Origin: Neurospora tetrasperma FGSC 2508
Taxonomy: Eukaryota > Ascomycota > Sordariomycetes > Sordariales > Sordariaceae
Assembly: GCF_000213175.1 (NCBI RefSeq)
Contig: NW_009799179.1
Coordinates: forward strand, 7,363,981-7,427,980
Reading direction: 5' to 3'
Length of the DNA: 64,000 bases
The position numbers and the translations under genes are program-made. This document shows positions 1-10,854 of this stretch, piece after piece. The notes under the pieces are model-generated. The model was not told the DNA's origin. It searched no databases and saw only the letters and a program-made list of their open reading frames with translations. The stretch's first letter is position 1; every line of letters begins with the position of its first letter.

Positions 1-2165
1 ACAGACTACCTACAAACACGCGCAGCTATCTGACACATGGTCGATGATTGGTCTGCAAGAGTATCCAGATCGTGCAAATTGGAAAGCTACTGAGCAATGA
101 CTGGTTATGTTTCTTCCGGATCTGATTTTCACTTCAGTTTCCCTATGCTCCCAAACAAGGTAAGTATTTGACCAAGACGCAAAGAAGCGGATCAGCTCCG
201 AACTAAGACCAAGGTATGGGTGAGGTCGGAAAGACTACGCTAAGCGTTTTCTTCTGGTATTTTTAAGGAAGCGACTATTGAATTGCGATCCAATGCTCAC
301 AAGTTAAAGCTGGGCACAGCCATAACCACGAACCACATATCAGCGATTTGAGAACCAGGACGAAAAAAGAAGAAGAAAAAAAGAAAAAAAATAAAGAAGT
401 ACCTCCGTGTCACAGGGTTAGCCTGTGTGCCTTGTGCCTGGTGCCAGCGTACAGCAGCTTCTAAGACTGCCGTACGCTGTCATCACCGCCGGCAATCCGG
501 GCCGGCAATCCGGCCATTGCCGGCAGCTGATTGGTCAGAGCGCTGCCTGCCGCGGGTCCATAGATCCGCCGGCGGTCGCCCTCATAAGGCCAGCCTTCCG
601 GGCACTCGGCTGCACACTTCTCTTCCTTTCTCCTTCGTGCAATTACGTATATTCACATCTACCATCTACCCTTTGCCCGTGATACTCCGGCTGGTTGTTA
701 CAGTTGCAAGGGGTAAGTAGTTTCATGCTTTCTTTACTACTATCCTACTTAGAGCAAAAAAAAAAAAATGCTTATATACCTACATTGCAACTATCTCCAG
801 AATTCTAGACACAACGCTCGATAGCAATTTTCCACGTCTTTTCTTGCTCAAACCTTATGTTCACTTCCAACTTATCCCCCCCCCCTTTTTCTGATGACCC
901 CAAAACAACAGCTTCCTCACTCTTTCCCGCCAAAGCTATTCTTTCCGTCATCCCAAAAGCCCCATCGAAGTTCAGCTTCTCACGGTCACCCCTGGATGAA
1001 AACGACTAAAAAGTTATCTACATTACATAGGTACAACGATGATCACTGGCGCATAACCAGCGAGTGAAACCCATGGTTTCCCCAACCCTGGCTCAGTCTC
1101 ACTCGTGTCATTGGTCGTACACTACAGACAGGTGCAATACCACGTTGATCATTCGATGATCCGGGACGCTTTGGCCGAGACCTGAAGGCTGTGAGGGGTG
1201 CGGGGGATCTGTAGTGTAAAAGCTTCGAGGTTGCATTGTGAGACAAAGGGTACCCGTTGGAGATGGGAGGGGAGCAGAGTTGGAGAAACGACAGAGGGGG
1301 TAGTCAGGTTTCCTGTCGTTTCCCCAACTCTGCTCCCCTCCCCAACGGGTAGAACTTGTTTCCGTAAAGGAACCTATCTAGCATAGAGGTTCTGACATGA
1401 CTATTACGCCCAACATTCACAGTAGGGAAGGAATGCAATCAAATAGACCCATTACTTCAGATAGCACTTCAGGTGCACCATGCAAGCGCGAACCATACAC
1501 TACTCAACCCAGGGTAACTTGGATCTGTTCTGAGTCTGGACAAAATACATTACACGGAGCTAAGGTAGCGAATGCAATATATGCCACTTTAATGTCATCG
1601 CGAACCCAATTCCAGGACACGGGAGACCAATTGGCGTGCCGTATTCCTTACAGCTGGATATTGATTCCAAAAATAACCATGGCTTTCATTGTTCTTTTCG
1701 CTTTCTAGTCAAGCCTTCTGATTAATTCGGTCAGATCAGTCAGTCAGTCGGACTTGAGATGTGACCGTAGACGGATGTCATCTTCCGAAGCGCAAGTCGG
1801 ACAGACGCGTTTACCAAAGGGAAGCAGTCGAGTTCAAGGCCAAAACACCATAATAAATGTGATCGTGAGATCATGGAAGGGAGAAGGAATTAGAAAGTGT
1901 TTGCAAATATCTAAACCAACAAAATGAACAATACAAAATGGACGGCCTCGGCAACTCGACCCATTCTCCCAAGCGAAAATGAGACCAACAGGCGACGTCC
2001 TAGTCATAATACATACATACAAGGCAAGTGAATTCGGCGTTCTCGCTCGCTCGCTTCTGTCCTGTGATCCAGAAGAATATCATCGCGACACTGTGTAATC
2101 GCTAACAACGACACAACCAACTCCAGGTCGTTTCGTTACATCATTCGTTCAATCTTAACCGGCAT
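1..2165. other. Intergenic, 3' flank of mcsA
   Basis: No open frame in this stretch resembles a known protein. The short frames at 425-720 and 1397-1708 have no recognisable domain and no splice-supported extension. The region holds a purine-rich tract near 362-395, short poly-A and poly-C runs near 756-768 and 877-886, and a strong foldback at 1253-1349 that is listed separately. The part just above 2166 should contain the 3' untranslated region of the methylcitrate synthase gene. Confidence 0.6.
1253..1349. mobile_element. 97-bp foldback element flanked by TA, MITE-like
   Basis: Two arms, 1253-1294 and 1313-1349, are inverted copies around an 18-nt loop. They start CCCGTTGG and end CCAACGGG. 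They agree over almost their whole length, apart from a 5-nt insertion in the left arm and one G/A difference. The dinucleotide TA lies directly outside each end (1251-1252 and 1350-1351), as expected for a Tc1/mariner-type target duplication. There is no coding capacity. A tiny non-autonomous DNA transposon is the best reading. N. crassa Guest, also about 98 bp, is a size precedent, but I do not claim identity. A hairpin RNA precursor or a transcription terminator are alternatives. Confidence 0.6.
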
Positions 2166-3738
2166 TTACTGTCCCTCAACCTGCTTGAGGATACCCTCGA
2201 GGTTGATGGACTTGGGTCGCTCAATCGGCAGACCCAAAGCTCTATCCCAGATGAGCTGTGCGAGCGGGCCCAGACCACGCGAGACGCCGAAGGTGGCGGT
2301 GTAGTAGAGGGTTTCGTGGAAGCCGTAGTGGTGGAACAGGACGCCTGAGGACGAGTCCACGTTGGGGTAGGGGTTCTTGGTCTTGCCGTGCTGCTTCAGA
2401 ACCTCGGGAGCAATCTGGCTGTTTTTGAGCACGAGCTGGAAGACGGGGTCGGCCGCAATCTTAGGGCGGGAGGCCGCGTAGTCCATAAGGGCCTCGAAAC
2501 GGGGATCGGGCTTGCGGAGCACAGCGTGGCCGTAGCCGGGCACGACGCGGCCCGAGTTGAGCGTGTTCCAGAGGTAGCTGCGCACGTCTTCGTCCGTGTA
2601 GGAAGAGGGGATGGCCTCCTTCATCTGAAGGATCCAGCGGAGCACCTCCTGGGCGGCAAGACCGTGGAGAGGGCCGGCGAGACCCTGGAGACCGGCGCTG
2701 TAGGCGAGGAAGGGGTCGCTCAGAGCACTGCCGACTAGGTGGGTGGTGTGTGCAGAGACGTTGCCGCCCTCGTGGTCACCGTGAAGGGCAAGGTACAACC
2801 TCAGAAGATCCTGGAAGTTCTCATTCTCTTTGCCGGGCTTGCCCAGCATGGCAGCAAAGTTGTAGGCCCAATCCTGCTCGAGGTCGACCTCGGCGGGGAG
2901 AGCACCACCGCCCTTGTACGAGTTCTGGTAGATCTTGGCGGCAATGGTAGGGAGCTTGGCGAGCAAGGAAATGCAGTCATCAAAGGTAGGCTCCCAGTAG
3001 TCAGCCTTGTTCAGGCCCTGCTCGTAGGCCTTGGCAAATTTGGAGGTATGGTTGAGGGCCGAGACGGCAATGGCGAACTGGGTCATGGGGTGCAGGTCCT
3101 TGGGGAAGCTGTCGAGGAGCTTGTTGACAAAGTCGGGCAGGGCAGCCTGCTCGGCGAGCTCCCGCGAGAACTGGCGGACCTGGTTGGTGGAGGGGACTTT
3201 GCCGGTCAAGAGAAGCCAGAACATGGCCTCGGGCAGCATCTCGGTGCCATTCTTGCCCTTGGGAAGCTCCTTCTGGCAGTCCTTGATGGTGCGGCCATGG
3301 AAGCGAATACCCTCGTTGGCATCGAGTACGGAGCCCTCCCATATCATGGCCTTGAGGCCGCGCATGCCACCGATTGTGTTCTCGACCTTCACCTCGCCCA
3401 GCACCTTGTTCCCATGGGCCTTGACCTTCTTGAAGAGCTCGCGCTTTTCGGGAATGGCCTCCTTGAGCACTGTCTTGAGATCGGGTTCGGCGGTAGCGTA
3501 GCCTCGTCGCGAGACACGAGCATGATTCTGCAGAATGGGGGGATACACATGTTAGCAAGGCTGTCCTGTGCTGCCAAACGCCAAAAGTGGAATTCATCCC
3601 AAGACGGGAGATGGGGAAAAGCTGGGGAAGGCAAGGGAGAGACGGAGAAAGATGCGATGACCTGACTCGCGTCCGCATAACACTTACACGGAGGGCTCCA
3701 CCGAACGCCCGGGACCCAGTTCTAAGATTCATGGCCAT
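2166..3738 (-). CDS. mcsA: Mitochondrial 2-methylcitrate synthase (citrate synthase family)
   Basis: Condenses propionyl-CoA with oxaloacetate to 2-methylcitrate in the mitochondrial matrix, the first step of the methylcitrate cycle; these enzymes usually also accept acetyl-CoA. Two exons, 3688-3738 and 2166-3527, joined in phase 0, give 470 residues. The N terminus (MAMNLRTGSRAFGG, then RVSRRGYATAEPDL) is a typical matrix presequence. Citrate synthase catalytic residues are visible: His305 in GPLHG, His351 in VPGYGHAVLRK and Asp408 in NPYPNVDSSSG. From memory, the start MAM(x)(x)R, the stretch EPDLKTVLKE and KELPKG(x)(x)GTEMLPEAMFW fit Aspergillus McsA better than fungal CIT1, which reads KLLPKAPGGEEPLPEGLFW at the last of these. 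The neighbouring methylisocitrate lyase, divergently transcribed, supports the choice. A true citrate synthase remains a weaker alternative. The intron has a GTAAGT donor and a CTGCAG acceptor. Confidence 0.9.
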
Positions 3739-5425
3739 TTTGAGCTTTGTGTGTGTACCGTGTATCTACCAAGCAAAAATCGGAGGGTATCGACGCTGAT
3801 GAAGAAGAATAACCAAACAAGAAGAGGTGCCAATTGCTCGATCGACCCTATAAGTACTTATGGTCGCACACCGGTCAGTACAACCTCGACAACACATGCG
3901 ACGACACGCCGCTTCCCGTCTTCCACCGCTGCTCAGGCCGAGGGATGTGGTGGGGTCCCAGCTGGAGCTACCCCAGAAGCGGGCGGGGACACTGGGGCCG
4001 CTGAACGCCTGGGGAAATGGGGACAAGCGTGCTGGAAGACAGCTGTCAACATGACGGCAAGAGCGGAGTTCCCTTGGAATGGGGGCATCTGGGAGACAGC
4101 GCGGGCAAACTAGGGCAAGGACTCCATCCCGTACCTGAGGCTTTCTGTTTGACAGTCTGGGGAAGTGGAAGCAAGCTGGAAACTGTGGACACTGACTGAC
4201 TCGTTTAAGTGAATGTTGTCGCCGTCGACGTCGTCTTAAGAATCAAGAGATAGGATTCGCAAGACACAAGCACACCGAGCAATCTCCAGGAACCGCATTG
4301 CCTTTTTGTCTTTTTTTCTCCTCCCAATCAAAGCCCTTAGCGGCTTCCCACGGTCATTCGGCTTGTGACGACGTTGCATCGCCGTGTCCCGTTTGGTCCA
4401 ACCCCCACGCCAATCCGTCCAGTTTGCAGTCTCACAACCGAGGAAAGCCGTTTCGGCAGCACCCACGGCGGCCACGGCCAGCTTCCTCAAAGGACCTGAA
4501 GGATGGTTTCGCTAACAAAGTCTGCGTGTGTCTCCCACAGCGGCCTGTTAGTCTGCCCTGGCCAAGGCTGTCCTCCTTTCCTCCAGGCCATGCCCCTCCC
4601 TCCCCTCATGGAAAATCGCATTACCCCCTGAACGGCCGATCTGGGGAGATGCGGGGAAGCATGACAGGAGCCATTGGCCAATGACAGGCAAGGTAATCTT
4701 CCTCGGCTGTCGCCACTCAGCTTGTATTGTCAGCCGGCGTTTGATGTCCGGAGGAACGGACGTCGCAGGAAGGTGGTGAGGCCGATAACAATGCCGAGAT
4801 GGACCTCCCAGTCCTCACTGAATGGACCTCACTCTCCTTTTTATGGACCTTCTCCAAGTCTCATGGCGGGGAGATGGGGACTCGTCGGCGTGCACTGCCC
4901 GTGTTGGGTATAACATTGGTCAACTTTTGGCGGCCAGGCCCAGGTTATAGCCCAGGTTGTCACGTCACAAGATGTATGGAGATATGGAGTCGGCACCATC
5001 GGGGCAGCGTCGGGGAAAGCGGTGGTCAGCCGGTTGTGGCAGGGGGGCGATACTGTATCGCAACCAAAACACGACAAGTTGCCAGACGTGTCTCCTCTTG
5101 TCTCCTCCTGCCAACGTAGGACGGGGGCAAGTTAGCTTAATAATTGCCTTACAGTCTGTCGTTCCCAACTTGAACAACTCTTCACAGAGTCAACAGTCTT
5201 TGAGATCTTCTTGTTTCCAAATCCCACTTAAACCTTTCGTCCTACATTCATTCATTCATTCAGGTACTTACCGCTAAGCTGCTACACCACGCTGCCCCGC
5301 TCCATTCCCGGACAACACAGCTGCGCTTCTTAAGAAGAGAAGGCCAGCTTGTGTTTTAAGCCCGCTGCAAAGCAACTGCAAGTACACGAGTCAGTTACCA
5401 AATTTCACACGCTCTGAAAGCTACA
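3739..5425. promoter_or_regulatory. Shared divergent promoter region of mcsA and mclA
   Basis: This 1.69-kb stretch separates the start codons of the two methylcitrate-cycle genes, so it must hold both promoters and 5' leaders. On the mcsA side there is a TATA-like palindrome ATAAGTACTTAT near 3850-3861, about 110 bp before its ATG. On the mclA side there is a (CATT)4 microsatellite at 5245-5260 in a pyrimidine-rich leader. Small open frames throughout show no recognisable protein. I cannot assign a propionate-responsive element by eye. Confidence 0.6.
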
Positions 5426-7282
5426 ATGCTTCGCAGGGCAATCCCCAGAATCTCCCGGCGAACTGTCCCGGCGCAGACTTCATCCCCCCTCTTCGGTCTT
5501 TGCGCCCGCCCCGTGAGAACCAGCACTACCACCTCTGCGCACGCTCGGCTCCTCTCGACATCAGCTGCTAGGATGACCGCTCCCTCGCCTCTGGCTCCTG
5601 TTGAGCATCCTTTTTCCTCGACCATTCCTTTTGAGTCCTTCCAGCTTTTGCCCGAGGAGCAGAAAGCCGGCGCCGCCGAAGATGCCCTCCTCCAACAACA
5701 GATCAAGGAAGTTGAGGCTTGGTGGGCGTCGCCGCGCTTCAAGGGCATCAAGCGCGACTGGACTGCTGCCGATGTCGTGAGCAAGCGCGGTTCGCTCCAG
5801 CAGACCTATACTTCGTCCGTCATGGCGCGCAAGCTCTGGAACTTGGTGCAGGAGCGCTACGCGCAGGGCAAGCCCATCCATACTCTGGGTGCCATCGATC
5901 CCGTTCAGATGACCCAGCAGGCGCCTCATCAGGAGGTCCTCTACATTTCTGGTTGGGCATGCTCCTCGGTTCTGACTTCCACCAACGAGGTATCGCCCGA
6001 CTTTGGCGACTACCCCTACAACACCGTTCCCAACCAGGTCCAGCGTCTTCACAAGGCCCAGAGCATGCATGACCGCAAGCAATGGTTCCTGCGCAGCAAG
6101 ATGACTCCTGAGGAGCGGGCCAAGACCCCTTATACTGACTACTTCCGCCCCATCATTGCCGACGGCGACACCGGCCACGGCGGTTTGACCGCCGTTATGA
6201 AGCTTGCCAAGCTGTTTGCCGAGAATGGCGCCGCCGGCGTTCATTTTGAGGATCAGATGCACGGTGGTAAGAAGTGCGGTCACCTTGCCGGCAAGGTTCT
6301 CGTCCCCACCGGCGAGCACATCAACCGCCTCAAGGCCGCCCGCTTCCAGTGGGACGTCATGGGCACCGAGAACCTTGTGATTGCTCGCACGGACTCCGAG
6401 AGTGGTAAGCTGCTCTCTTCCTCCATCGACGCCCGCGATCACGAGTTCATCCTCGGTGTCGCCGACCCCTCCATCACCTCCCTCGCCGAGACCCTCGCCG
6501 ACATGGAAGCCCGCGGTGCTCCCGGTTCCGAGATCGACGCCTACGAGGCCGAGTGGGTCAAGAACACGAAGCTCGTCACCTTCGATGAGGCTGCTCTTGC
6601 CCACTTTGAGCACCACAACGTCCGTCAGGACCTCTTCGCCACCTACAAGGCCACCATTGCCCAGAACCCCAACATGGGCATCACGGCCCGCCGCGCCCTG
6701 GCCCAATCCATCACCCCCGAACACCCCGTGTACTGGGACTGGGACGTGCCGCGCACGCGCGAGGGCTTCTACCACTTCCGCAACGGCATGGCGGCCGCCA
6801 CCAAGCGCGCCCTCGCCTTCGGTCCCTACGCCGACCTCCTCTGGGTCGAGACGGGCGACCCGTCCGTTGAGGTGGCCACGGAGCTCGGCCGCGCCGTGCG
6901 CGAACAGTTCCCCGGCAAGGGTCTCGTGTACAACCTTTCCCCTTCGTTCAACTGGATGGCCCATGGCTTCACCCAGGACACGCTCAAGTCGTTCATCTGG
7001 GACATTGCGAAGGAAGGTTTCACTCTTCAGCTCGTCTCGCTCGCGGGTCTGCACAGCACCGCCACCATTAGCAACGAGCTGGCCCGCCGCTACAAGGACG
7101 AGGGCATGCAGGCGTATGTTGAGCTGGTGCAGAAGCGCGAGAAGGAGCTCGGTGTTGATGTGCTCACGCACCAGAAGTGGAGCGGCGCCAACTATGTTGA
7201 TGCCATTCTGGGACACATTCAGAGCGGTAGCTCGAGTAGCAAGAGCATGGGCGAGGGTAACACTGAGAACCAGTTCGTATAA
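5426..7282 (+). CDS. mclA: Mitochondrial 2-methylisocitrate lyase
   Basis: Cleaves 2-methylisocitrate to pyruvate and succinate, the last step of the methylcitrate cycle. It is intronless, 618 residues, longer than the roughly 530-550 residues of cytosolic or glyoxysomal isocitrate lyase because of an N-terminal arginine/serine-rich presequence (MLRRAIPRISRR ... RLLSTSAARM). The isocitrate lyase family signature KKCGHL is at residues 282-287, with the catalytic Cys at 284; isocitrate lyases usually have Met in place of the Leu. The stretch GAIDPVQMTQQAP and SGWACSSVLTSTNE also differs from isocitrate lyase (VTQMAKYLETVYVSGWQ). The 2-methylcitrate synthase next door, in divergent orientation, completes the pathway context. 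A second in-frame ATG at residue 50 lies just after the presequence and could in principle give a cytosolic form. Confidence 0.93.
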   Translation: MLRRAIPRISRRTVPAQTSSPLFGLCARPVRTSTTTSAHARLLSTSAARMTAPSPLAPVEHPFSSTIPFESFQLLPEEQKAGAAEDALLQQQIKEVEAWWASPRFKGIKRDWTAADVVSKRGSLQQTYTSSVMARKLWNLVQERYAQGKPIHTLGAIDPVQMTQQAPHQEVLYISGWACSSVLTSTNEVSPDFGDYPYNTVPNQVQRLHKAQSMHDRKQWFLRSKMTPEERAKTPYTDYFRPIIADGDTGHGGLTAVMKLAKLFAENGAAGVHFEDQMHGGKKCGHLAGKVLVPTGEHINRLKAARFQWDVMGTENLVIARTDSESGKLLSSSIDARDHEFILGVADPSITSLAETLADMEARGAPGSEIDAYEAEWVKNTKLVTFDEAALAHFEHHNVRQDLFATYKATIAQNPNMGITARRALAQSITPEHPVYWDWDVPRTREGFYHFRNGMAAATKRALAFGPYADLLWVETGDPSVEVATELGRAVREQFPGKGLVYNLSPSFNWMAHGFTQDTLKSFIWDIAKEGFTLQLVSLAGLHSTATISNELARRYKDEGMQAYVELVQKREKELGVDVLTHQKWSGANYVDAILGHIQSGSSSSKSMGEGNTENQFV

Positions 7283-7802
7283 GGGGCTTATCAGTTGCTC
7301 GGTCGGTCGGGATACAGTACGCACACGACTGGGTGAGGGCATACAAACCTACTAGGCAGTAGGTGATGAGGTCAATGGGGGACTTGCTTGGCGGGCGGCT
7401 ATTTCGGGTTCGGTTGGTTGGCTCTAGGCGAAGTCTTTGCATGGCATTTCATGGGGCGTCTTGTTCTAATGTTCTTCTGTTATCTTTGTTTTGGTTATGA
7501 CAACATACTTTTCTTCGAACTACACGTTGTTTAGCTGTCTATATGCGGTTAATAGACCTGGTGATTAGTAGTTATACGAAAGATCTTTGGTACATTCATT
7601 ATTTCCTGATAGATGCAATGCATGAGAATAGTTGTACTATGCATTCTTTCTACAGCTCCCTGCGCCTCTTCTCACATGTATAAACCTCACATCGCGTCGC
7701 TTTGTACATTTTCATGTCGGGGACGCATACGGTTGCTCACTGCGCAAATGTACAGAAAACATTTGTTTATCACAGTCTCTGAGGGCTAAGAACCCTTTCT
7801 TC
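7283..7802. other. Convergent 3' intergenic region
   Basis: The tails of mclA (+) and the short-chain dehydrogenase gene (-) face each other across 520 bp. The stretch is AT-richer than the coding sequence and should hold both 3' untranslated regions. No gene or repeat is seen in it. Confidence 0.6.
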
Positions 7803-8826
7803 TTACTCCTCCAAATTCTCCTTCAGCGCATTATTAACCGGCGCCGTCGTCGCCGGTCCCTCGGGTGTAACATACGCCTTCGTCATGCCGCCATCAACCA
7901 CCATATCATGTCCGTTAACAAAACTAGCTTCATCACTTGCCAAAAACACCACCGCCTGCGCCTGCTCCACCGCCTCTCCAAACCTCCCAGTCGGAAAATG
8001 AATCTCCCTCCGCAGTCTCTTCGCCTTATCATCACCAAGCCAGTCCTGCAACAACGGCGTGTTGAGGGGAGCCGGACACAAACTGTTAAATCTGAACCCT
8101 TCGCAGGCATGCACCATAGCCAACTCGCGCGTCATGGCTAGGACAGCGCCCTTGGAGGCCGTGTAAGCCAGCTGGGGGGTGGCAGAGCCAACGAGGGCCA
8201 CGACAGAGGCGGTATTGATGATACTGCCCTTGGTCTTTTTGTGCTTGCGCAGGGACAGGACGGCGTGCTTGCACCCGAACCAGACTCCCTTGACGTTGAT
8301 ATTGTGTGTTAGGTCCCAGATGGACTCGGGGGTGGCGACGGCGTCGTCGTCCTGGCTGTGCATGATGCCGGCGTTGTTGAAGATGATGTCGAGGCCGCCC
8401 CAGGGGTCGAGGTGCGAGACCATCTTTTCTACTTGATCTTCTTTGGAGACGTCGCATACCTAGATCGGGCGCCGAACGGTTAGCTGGTTGGTTCTACCTG
8501 GGCCTTGGATAAGAGGGAGGAGAGTTATTCTTGGGGTAGAAATGGATATGACGTACGATGGATTCAACGCGCGATGCGTTGGGCACCAGCTGCTTGACTT
8601 TGGCTTCGGCGCGCTGGATGGCTTCGGCGGAGATGTCGGCCATGAGGACGTTGGCGCCCTCTTTGGCGAAGAGGATGCTGGTTTCTAGGCCAATGCCTCT
8701 ATCGGACGTGGGAAGATGTGGAATCAGCTAATTTGTCCATTTCTGGATGCGTTCTTGGTGTCTAGGCTTGACTTACCCAGCAGCGCCGGTGATGATGGCA
8801 TTCTTACCCGCAAGACGTCCAGGCAT
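7803..8826 (-). CDS. Short-chain dehydrogenase/reductase (classical SDR)
   Basis: An NAD(P)-dependent oxidoreductase of unknown substrate. Three exons, 8777-8826, 8557-8698 and 7803-8459, give 282 residues; junction phases (2, then 0) keep the frame open. The cofactor motif TGAAGGIG lies at residues 14-21. Asp38 at the end of the second strand (LMADIS) favours NAD over NADP. NNAG is at 92-95, and the catalytic set is Ser149, Tyr163 (AYTASKG) and Lys167. FVNGHDMVVDGG near the C terminus is typical of the family. The start ATG follows from the glycine motif at the usual distance. It is nearest to 3-oxoacyl-ACP reductase-like or sorbitol/xylitol-type fungal SDRs, but the substrate cannot be read from sequence. 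There is no predicted targeting signal. It is divergent from the glutamine synthetase-like gene 2 kb away. Confidence 0.9.
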
Positions 8827-10854
8827 GATGTATGAGTTTGTTAGGAGATCAAAGTTAAGAATGGTTATGAGGTTCGTCTTGCGTAGGTGAACAAGCTTTC
8901 GCGATGTCAGTTTCTTGAGCGAAGACGAGCAGCGGGGTGGTTGTTAAGGTCCACAGACAACGTAGCTGAGACGGCCAGTCTATCCAGGTCCCAAAAACTT
9001 ACCCTTTTAAGGAAGTGCACAGACCTCTTTTCTTCTCAAGACATGTCCCTCGACCAAATGTGCTCTGCAACCCAGGATGCAGCATTTCACCCAAAAAGCC
9101 CCCTTTTGGGCCAGCTGAGTTGCGAAAAGGAGTTTTCCAGCAGTATTTGACTTCAAAAGATGAAAGGATTTCCAATTCTCCTGGTGGAGAGTCCAAAAAG
9201 TTGAATGGATTGGTAAGTACTAATGTCTTGGGATACATTTTGACTAAATGCTTAGGGTGGGAAATTTGGGACCTGGATAGACTGGCCCGCTGAGATCTTA
9301 GTAGCGGGGAACAATGACGTTCTAGGGGTCTCGAGAAGGAGCAGTGGACAAGAATTTCACAAACTACTAGAGAGCTTCACGTAAATTTTGCCTCGAGTGG
9401 CTACCTCTACCTTTGATATGTCTCGCTTTCAGATAGATCCGATGAGAGCCACAAACACATCAAGCTATCGGACGGGAGGAGGCGGTTGATGCCGATACAA
9501 ACATGGGTCCGATAACGGCAAGATTGTAACACACAGGGCGGGGAGAGACATGTACATCGTGTTACATTCTTGCTCCACCGGAACCACGAATTCGCAGTGT
9601 GTCCTTTCGTTTGAGCTATGGCGGCTGCCAGCTGATGTGTGACGCTTGATAAGCATCGTAAGTTCACTGGTGAGTTTTTGATGACTGGATGGGTTACCCT
9701 CGAGGTTCGCACTACATGATGGTGTTTCTGTTTGTCAACCTCAACCACCGCCAGTAGGCCAGCAAGGTAAGGTAGGGATGGCCTGCCCAAAAGGATGAGG
9801 GGTGATGGGGTCCCTGATATGTGTGGGGAACCCCGCCGCCATTAGCTTCGTGGAGATAATGTGGACTCAAGTGGATGGTATCTTGAACATTCCGTCCTGC
9901 CGTCATGGTTCAGTTTCAAAGCTGTTTTGGTTGTGATGGCAAGTCGAGCGATCTATCTATTAAACTTCCTTCAAGAGTCGCAGTTTGATGTGACCGCATA
10001 TGCCCTTTATGACACCAGAACCGCGACATATCCTGGCTCACCTCGCTGGATGATCAAGTCGGTCAGTTACAAGACACCAGCGGGGTTGATCAGCTGCCCA
10101 AAGCGGGGTTGGTGGTATTCGCTGCCGACGGAATCTATCTTGGGGGTGGCTGCTGTGACATGGTGAGCTTATCATTGAGTACCGGCTGTACGCAGTAACT
10201 ATGGGAAGATCGTTGAAAGATGGAGGATAAAAGATACGTTTCTATACAAACCTTTCCGATAAGATCGAGAATCGCATGATGAAATATCTCCGTTGCTTGC
10301 AAGACATTCGAAAGGTCCATCATGATGGCTCTCGTTATGTCCAAATTACTTGAGCCACGAAAGCCCAGGTACAGCCGTGACTACCTAAGTAGAGGTATGG
10401 TTCATGTGGTACAGTACAGTAAGCTCAGAACTTAGTTGAGGCGGTGACGTAGGGTCTCTTCGTACATACTTCGTACTGTAGATGCTCCGTCCCCTTGGGA
10501 GTTCATTCCGTCCTGCGCGATAAGCTTATCTCTAGCGCGCACTGTGCAACTGCCCGGGTTTCGACTCAGGAACCACTGCAGGGCCCCTCGAGGTGATCGT
10601 CATCATCCCATCCGCCGGTTTCGTCTGGTTCAACAGAAACCATCTTGCGCGTCGAACCCTTTCTTCCGTCTAAACTTAGGACAACCTAAAGGCAAATTAA
10701 GTATCCCATCCTTTCACGTTGGCGAGGTTGTTCAACCTCTATTGTAAAGCGCATCGCTGTCTGATTCCACCGGTATTCGACCCTCATCTCGAACGTCTCC
10801 TTACGCTTCTCCATACCTACGCCCTTTTAGAATAGAAGGTGTCCGATATCCAAA
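8827..10854. other. Intergenic between SDR and glutamine synthetase-like gene
   Basis: 2.0 kb without a recognisable coding region. The right half is presumably the promoter of the glutamine synthetase-like gene and contains several GATA cores, including the palindrome listed separately. Short frames on both strands (for example 9407-9790 and 9861-10166) have no domain signature or splice support. No repeat pair was noticed. Confidence 0.55.
10519..10530. promoter_or_regulatory. Palindromic GATA site (candidate NIT2/AreA target)
   Basis: GATAAGCTTATC places two GATA cores head to head with 2 bp between them. It lies about 325 bp before the start codon of the glutamine synthetase-like gene. 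Further GATA cores occur near 10167 and 10255. Fungal nitrogen regulators of the NIT2/AreA class bind paired GATA elements. Single GATA cores are frequent by chance, so only the exact 12-bp palindrome and the metabolic context make this notable. Confidence 0.35.

Noticed and set aside
427-720. 97-residue frame in a CCGGC-rich patch
   Set aside because: Two overlapping frames of similar length and no domain; the patch is simply GC-rich.
2739-3665. 308-residue plus-strand frame opposite mcsA
   Set aside because: Antisense shadow of a highly GC-biased coding exon, without any recognisable motif.
5561-7342. 593-residue frame on the minus strand opposite mclA
   Set aside because: Shadow of codon bias in the lyase gene; composition is Gly/Val/Leu-rich with no domain, and the sense protein is certain.
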